Source of the DNA: Nocardioides sp.
GTDB lineage: Bacteria; Actinomycetota; Actinomycetes; Propionibacteriales; Nocardioidaceae
Direction of reading: 5' to 3'
NCBI GenBank assembly: GCA_025965295.1
Contig: JAOPXF010000398.1
Span: forward strand, 1 to 9,074
DNA length: 9,074 nucleotides
Shown: piece by piece, positions 5,996-9,074 of the stretch
Position numbering within the stretch: position 1 is the first letter of the stretch
How the letters are laid out: each line of letters opens with the position of its first letter
Position numbers and translations under genes: made by a program
Notes under the pieces: model-generated
Told to the model about the DNA's origin: nothing
Database searches by the model: none
The model's input: the letters and a program-made list of their open reading frames with translations, nothing else

Positions 5996-8380
5996 TCAGC
6001 TGAGCTGGTCCGGTTCGACGTGGTGCTTCTGCTCGTCGCCGCGCCCGCCACCACCGGTGCCGTTCGACTCGCCCTCGGGCCGGCCCTGCCCCGGGCGCTG
6101 GTCGCCGTGCCGCTGGAGCCGCACCACCACCGACTTGAAGGCCGGCTGGTTGCTGCCCTCGGCCTTCGAGTCGAGCGGTACTAGCGAGTTGGTCTCGGGG
6201 TAGTAGGCGCCCGTGCAGCCGCGCGGGGTGTCGTAGGGCACCACCCGGAACCGGGGCGCCAGGCGCTCCGAGCCGTCCTCCCACTCGCTGACGATGTCGA
6301 CCAGCTGACCGTCCTCGAGGCCGAGCGACACGATGTCGTCGGGGTTCACGAACACCACCCGGCGACCGTTCTTGATGCCGCGGTAGCGGTCGTCGAGGCC
6401 GTAGATCGTGGTGTTGAACTGGTCGTGCGAGCGCATCGTCTGCAACAGCAGCCGTCCCTCGGGGACGTGCAGCACCTCGGTCGGGCTGACCGTGAAGATC
6501 GCCAGGTCCTTCTCGGTGGGGAAGGTGCGGGTGTCCCGCGGTGGGTGCGGCAGCACGAACCCACCCGGCTGGTCGACCTTCTCGTCGTACCCGGCACAGC
6601 CGGGGACGACCCGGGCGATCACGCGCCGGATCTCCGTGTAGTCGTCGCGGAAGGCCGCCCACGGGATGCCGTGCCGGTCACCGATCGTGGCCAGTGCCAT
6701 CGAGCAGACGATGTCGACCTCCGACCTCAGGTGCGGCGACGCGGGCTTGAGCGGCCCCTGCGACGAGTGCACCGCGCAGACCGAGTCCTCGACGGTGACC
6801 CGCTGCGGTCGGCCACCGGTGAGGTCCTTCTCGCTGCGACCGAGCGCCGGCAGGATCAGGGCCTCGCGGCCGTGGACCACGTGCGACCGGTTGGGCTTGG
6901 TCGAGACGTGCACGGTCAGGTCGGCCCGGCGCAGGGCGTCCTCCGTGACCGTGGTGTCGGACATCGCGGAGACGAAGTTGCCACCCAGGCCGAAGAAGAC
7001 CCTGGCCTCGCCGTCGCGGAACGCCTTGACGGCCGCCACGGCGTCGAAGCCGTGCTCGCGCGGCGGGTCGAAGCCGAACTCGCTGTGCAGCGAGTCCAGG
7101 AAGTGGCCGGGGGGCCGCTCCCAGATGCCCATCGTGCGGTCACCCTGCACGTTGGAGTGCCCGCGGACCGGGAACAGGCCGGCGCCCGGCTTGCCGATGT
7201 TGCCCTGGAGGAACGCGAGGTTCGCGATCTCCTTGACCGTCGCCACGCCGTTGCGGTGCTGGGTGATGCCCATCGCCCAGCAGATGACGGTCTTCTTCGA
7301 GGCGGCCAGCATCGCGGCGGCCTCCTCGATCTGCGCCCGCGTAAGCCCGGTCGAGCGGAGCACGAGGTCCCAGTCGAGGGCGCGCAGGTGCTCGGCCCAC
7401 GCCTCGAACCCGTAGGTGTAGGTGTCGACGAAGTCCCGGTCTACGTGGCCACCCTCGAGCAGCAGCGCCGAGAGCGCCTGGAAGAGCGCGAGGTCGCCGT
7501 TGATCCGCACCGGCAGGTGCAGGTCGGCCATCGCGGTGCCGCTCCCGACCACGCCCCTGGGGTTCTGCGGGTTCTTGAAGCGGACCAGCCCGGCCTCCTT
7601 GAGCGGGTTGATCGCGATGATCTTGGCGCCGTTCTTCTTGGCGGCCTCGAGCGAGGTCAGCATCCGGGGGTGGTTGGTGCCGGGGTTCTGCCCGGCGATG
7701 ATGATCAGCTCGGCCTCGTGGACGTCGTCGAAGCTGACCGACGCCTTGCCGATGCCGATGACCTCGGCGAGCCCCACCGACGTCGACTCGTGGCACATGT
7801 TGGAGCAGTCCGGCAGGTTGTTGGTGCCGAAGGCCCGGACGAAGAGCTGGTAGGCGAACGCCGCCTCGTTGGAGGTCTTGCCGGAGGTGTAGAAGACCGC
7901 CTGCTCCGGGCTGTCGAGGCCGTTGAGGTGCCGGCCGATCAGCTCGAAGGCGCCGTCCCACGAGATCGGCTCGTAGTGGGTGCCGCCGGCGCGCAGCACC
8001 ATCGGCTCGGTGATCCGGCCCTGCTGGCCCAGCCAGTAGTCGCTCTTGTCGGCCAGGTCGGCCATCGAGTGCTCGGCGAAGAACTCCGGGCCGACCCGGC
8101 GCAGGGTCGCCTCCTCGGTCACCGCCTTGGCGCCGTTCTCACAGAACTCCGCGGTGTGGCGGTGCTCGGGCGAGGGGTCGGGCCAGGCACAGCCCTGGCA
8201 GTCGAAGCCGTCGGTCTGGTTGAGCTTCAGCAGCGTCTGCGCCGTACGGCGCACGCCCATCTGCTCGACGGCACGCTTCATGCTCACCGCGACCGCGGTG
8301 ACGCCCGCCGCCGCATGCGCGGAGCCCTCGACCTCGAGGTCGCGCTCGTCGATGTCCTTGCTCGGTGCCTTGCGACTCAT
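5996..8380 (-). CDS. Molybdopterin oxidoreductase, FdhF/YdeP-like alpha subunit
   Basis: The 794-residue product is a DMSO-reductase-superfamily enzyme expected to carry bis-molybdopterin guanine dinucleotide. It best fits the group often annotated FdhA/YdeP, whose substrate is uncertain; E. coli YdeP is linked to acid resistance. Seen: DCQGCAWPDP (Cys61, Cys64) with Cys80 as the only other cysteine in the first 190 residues, so no complete four-cysteine [4Fe-4S] motif; NMCHESTS, where Cys196-His197 align with the selenocysteine-His pair of E. coli FdhF; GQNPGTNHPRM; GHSNVQGDRTMG (407-418); and a C-terminal cofactor-binding domain (about 640-755) with MRSHDQFNTTIYGLDDRYRG. A 38-residue Gly-rich charged tail follows. 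No signal peptide is visible, so it is likely cytosolic. The ATG at 8380 has GGAGGA seven bases upstream. No fdhD or electron-transfer partner lies within the window. Calling it a formate dehydrogenase would be premature. Confidence 0.92.
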   Translation of the reverse strand: MSRKAPSKDIDERDLEVEGSAHAAAGVTAVAVSMKRAVEQMGVRRTAQTLLKLNQTDGFDCQGCAWPDPSPEHRHTAEFCENGAKAVTEEATLRRVGPEFFAEHSMADLADKSDYWLGQQGRITEPMVLRAGGTHYEPISWDGAFELIGRHLNGLDSPEQAVFYTSGKTSNEAAFAYQLFVRAFGTNNLPDCSNMCHESTSVGLAEVIGIGKASVSFDDVHEAELIIIAGQNPGTNHPRMLTSLEAAKKNGAKIIAINPLKEAGLVRFKNPQNPRGVVGSGTAMADLHLPVRINGDLALFQALSALLLEGGHVDRDFVDTYTYGFEAWAEHLRALDWDLVLRSTGLTRAQIEEAAAMLAASKKTVICWAMGITQHRNGVATVKEIANLAFLQGNIGKPGAGLFPVRGHSNVQGDRTMGIWERPPGHFLDSLHSEFGFDPPREHGFDAVAAVKAFRDGEARVFFGLGGNFVSAMSDTTVTEDALRRADLTVHVSTKPNRSHVVHGREALILPALGRSEKDLTGGRPQRVTVEDSVCAVHSSQGPLKPASPHLRSEVDIVCSMALATIGDRHGIPWAAFRDDYTEIRRVIARVVPGCAGYDEKVDQPGGFVLPHPPRDTRTFPTEKDLAIFTVSPTEVLHVPEGRLLLQTMRSHDQFNTTIYGLDDRYRGIKNGRRVVFVNPDDIVSLGLEDGQLVDIVSEWEDGSERLAPRFRVVPYDTPRGCTGAYYPETNSLVPLDSKAEGSNQPAFKSVVVRLQRHGDQRPGQGRPEGESNGTGGGGRGDEQKHHVEPDQLS

Positions 8381-8387
8381 GCGGCCA

Positions 8388-8393
8388 TCCTCC
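8388..8393 (-). promoter_or_regulatory. Ribosome binding site of the molybdopterin oxidoreductase gene
   Basis: GGAGGA on the minus strand lies seven bases before the ATG at 8380. It supports this start over in-frame upstream codons, which would extend the protein into the neighbouring hmgA gene with Arg/Ser-rich sequence unlike the family. The rest of the 82-bp gap (8381-8462) shows no clear promoter or terminator, so read-through from hmgA is possible. Confidence 0.7.
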
Positions 8394-8462
8394 ACCCGGG
8401 GGTCAACAGCAGGACACCTACCCCGTCCGGGTCCGAGGTACGCCGATCGCCGCCAGCGTCCG

Positions 8463-9074
8463 TCAGCTGTTGCTGAAGACCGCCGGACTGTCGCCGCCCT
8501 CCGGCCCGCGGCCCGCCCAGGTCCAGGCGTACGCCGGGTCCTCGGCCGCGACCCCGGCCTCACCGAGGTCGAGCGGGGCGAAGGTGTCGACCATGACCGC
8601 GGACTCCTCGAAGTACTCCGCACCCAGCGACGCCTCGATCGCCGCCGGCTGCGGGCCGTGGGCGTGGCCGCCCGGGTGCAGGGAGATCGACCCGATGCCG
8701 ATGCCCGAGCCCTTGCGGGCCTCGTAGTCGCCGCCGACGTAGAACATGACCTCGTCGCTGTCGACGTTGGAGTGGTAGTACGGCACCGGGACCGACAGCG
8801 GGTGGTAGTCGACCTTGCGCGGCAGGAAGTTGCAGATCACGAAGTTGTGGCCCTCGAAGACCTGGTGGACCGGCGGCGGCTGGTGGATCTTGCCGGTGAT
8901 CGGCATGTAGTCGTCGATGTTGAACGTGTAGGGGTAGAGGCAGCCGTCCCAGCCCACCACGTCGAGCGGATGCGTCGCGTAGGTCTTCCGGGTGCCGACG
9001 ATCCCGGCCGACGTGCGGTGCTTGACAAGCACCTCGACGTTCTCGCCCTCGACCAGGAGCGGCCCGGCCGGGCC
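8463..9074 (-). CDS. hmgA: Homogentisate 1,2-dioxygenase, C-terminal part only
   Basis: HmgA is a cytosolic non-haem Fe(II) dioxygenase that opens the ring of homogentisate to give maleylacetoacetate in tyrosine and phenylalanine breakdown. The frame is open to the right edge; 203 residues are visible, about half of the usual 390-440, so the start lies outside. A GTG at 9032 is preceded in frame by family-like GPLLVEGENVE and is internal. The iron ligands known from the human enzyme (His335, Glu341, His371) correspond to the His of PYYHSN, the Glu of SDEVM and the His of HAHGPQ (fragment residues 101, 108 and 139). WDGCLYPYTFNIDDY and GDYEARKGSG also fit. The gene ends FSNS, 82 bp before the oxidoreductase gene on the same strand. 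No other homogentisate-pathway gene is visible in the window. Confidence 0.93.
   Translation of the reverse strand, partial: GPAGPLLVEGENVEVLVKHRTSAGIVGTRKTYATHPLDVVGWDGCLYPYTFNIDDYMPITGKIHQPPPVHQVFEGHNFVICNFLPRKVDYHPLSVPVPYYHSNVDSDEVMFYVGGDYEARKGSGIGIGSISLHPGGHAHGPQPAAIEASLGAEYFEESAVMVDTFAPLDLGEAGVAAEDPAYAWTWAGRGPEGGDSPAVFSNS

Noticed and set aside
5948..6184. Small plus-strand gene starting after AGGAG at 5943
   Set aside because: Despite the apparent ribosome site, most of the frame is antisense to the oxidoreductase C-terminus and resembles no known protein.
6425..8476. 683-codon plus-strand open frame opposite the molybdopterin oxidoreductase
   Set aside because: The opposite strand encodes a complete conserved enzyme with a good ribosome site; this frame is a low-complexity Arg/Val/Gly shadow caused by high GC.
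8381..8623. N-terminal extension of the oxidoreductase to 8623
   Set aside because: The added residues are Arg/Ser-rich, overlap hmgA and are unlike the family, whereas the ATG at 8380 has a strong GGAGGA.

Overview
The window is GC-rich, bacterial chromosomal DNA. About 72% G+C was hand-counted in one edd line, and codon third positions are mostly G or C. Gene content and protein flavour suggest a high-GC actinobacterium, probably a Nocardioides-like member of the Propionibacteriales. That placement is inference; no rRNA or tRNA is present to fix it.

Layout. Plus strand, 1-2367: the Entner-Doudoroff pair edd (5' end cut by the window edge) and eda, overlapping by 17 bp and almost certainly co-transcribed. 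At 2368-2459 a convergent junction holds a long imperfect inverted repeat. Minus strand, 2460-3418: a two-gene unit made of a DNA-3-methyladenine glycosylase I gene (tag) and a small three-helix membrane protein whose GTG start overlaps the tag stop (GTGA). At 3419-3543, upstream of tag, lies a regular cluster of short palindromic motifs forming two imperfect 42-bp tandem units. Minus strand, 3544-4539: a pirin-family cupin protein. Its leader contains a short sequence resembling a dispersed actinobacterial intergenic repeat.

Plus strand, 4750-5901: a solitary AAA/Orc1-Cdc6-like ATPase of unknown function. Its base composition is lower in GC (50% and 65% in two lines counted), and its AT-rich promoter has two TATAAA boxes exactly 10 bp apart. 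It is the one gene that looks foreign to its surroundings. Minus strand, 5996-8380: a large YdeP/FdhA-type molybdopterin oxidoreductase, with a possible intrinsic terminator at the junction with the ATPase. Minus strand, 8463 to the right edge: the C-terminal half of homogentisate 1,2-dioxygenase (tyrosine and phenylalanine catabolism).

Most of the window is ordinary metabolic and housekeeping DNA: sugar-acid breakdown, alkylation repair, a molybdoenzyme and aromatic amino-acid breakdown. Nothing seen amounts to a multi-gene new system. The parts worth a second look are the operator-like array upstream of tag, the compositionally distinct ATPase with its promoter, and the inverted repeat after eda.
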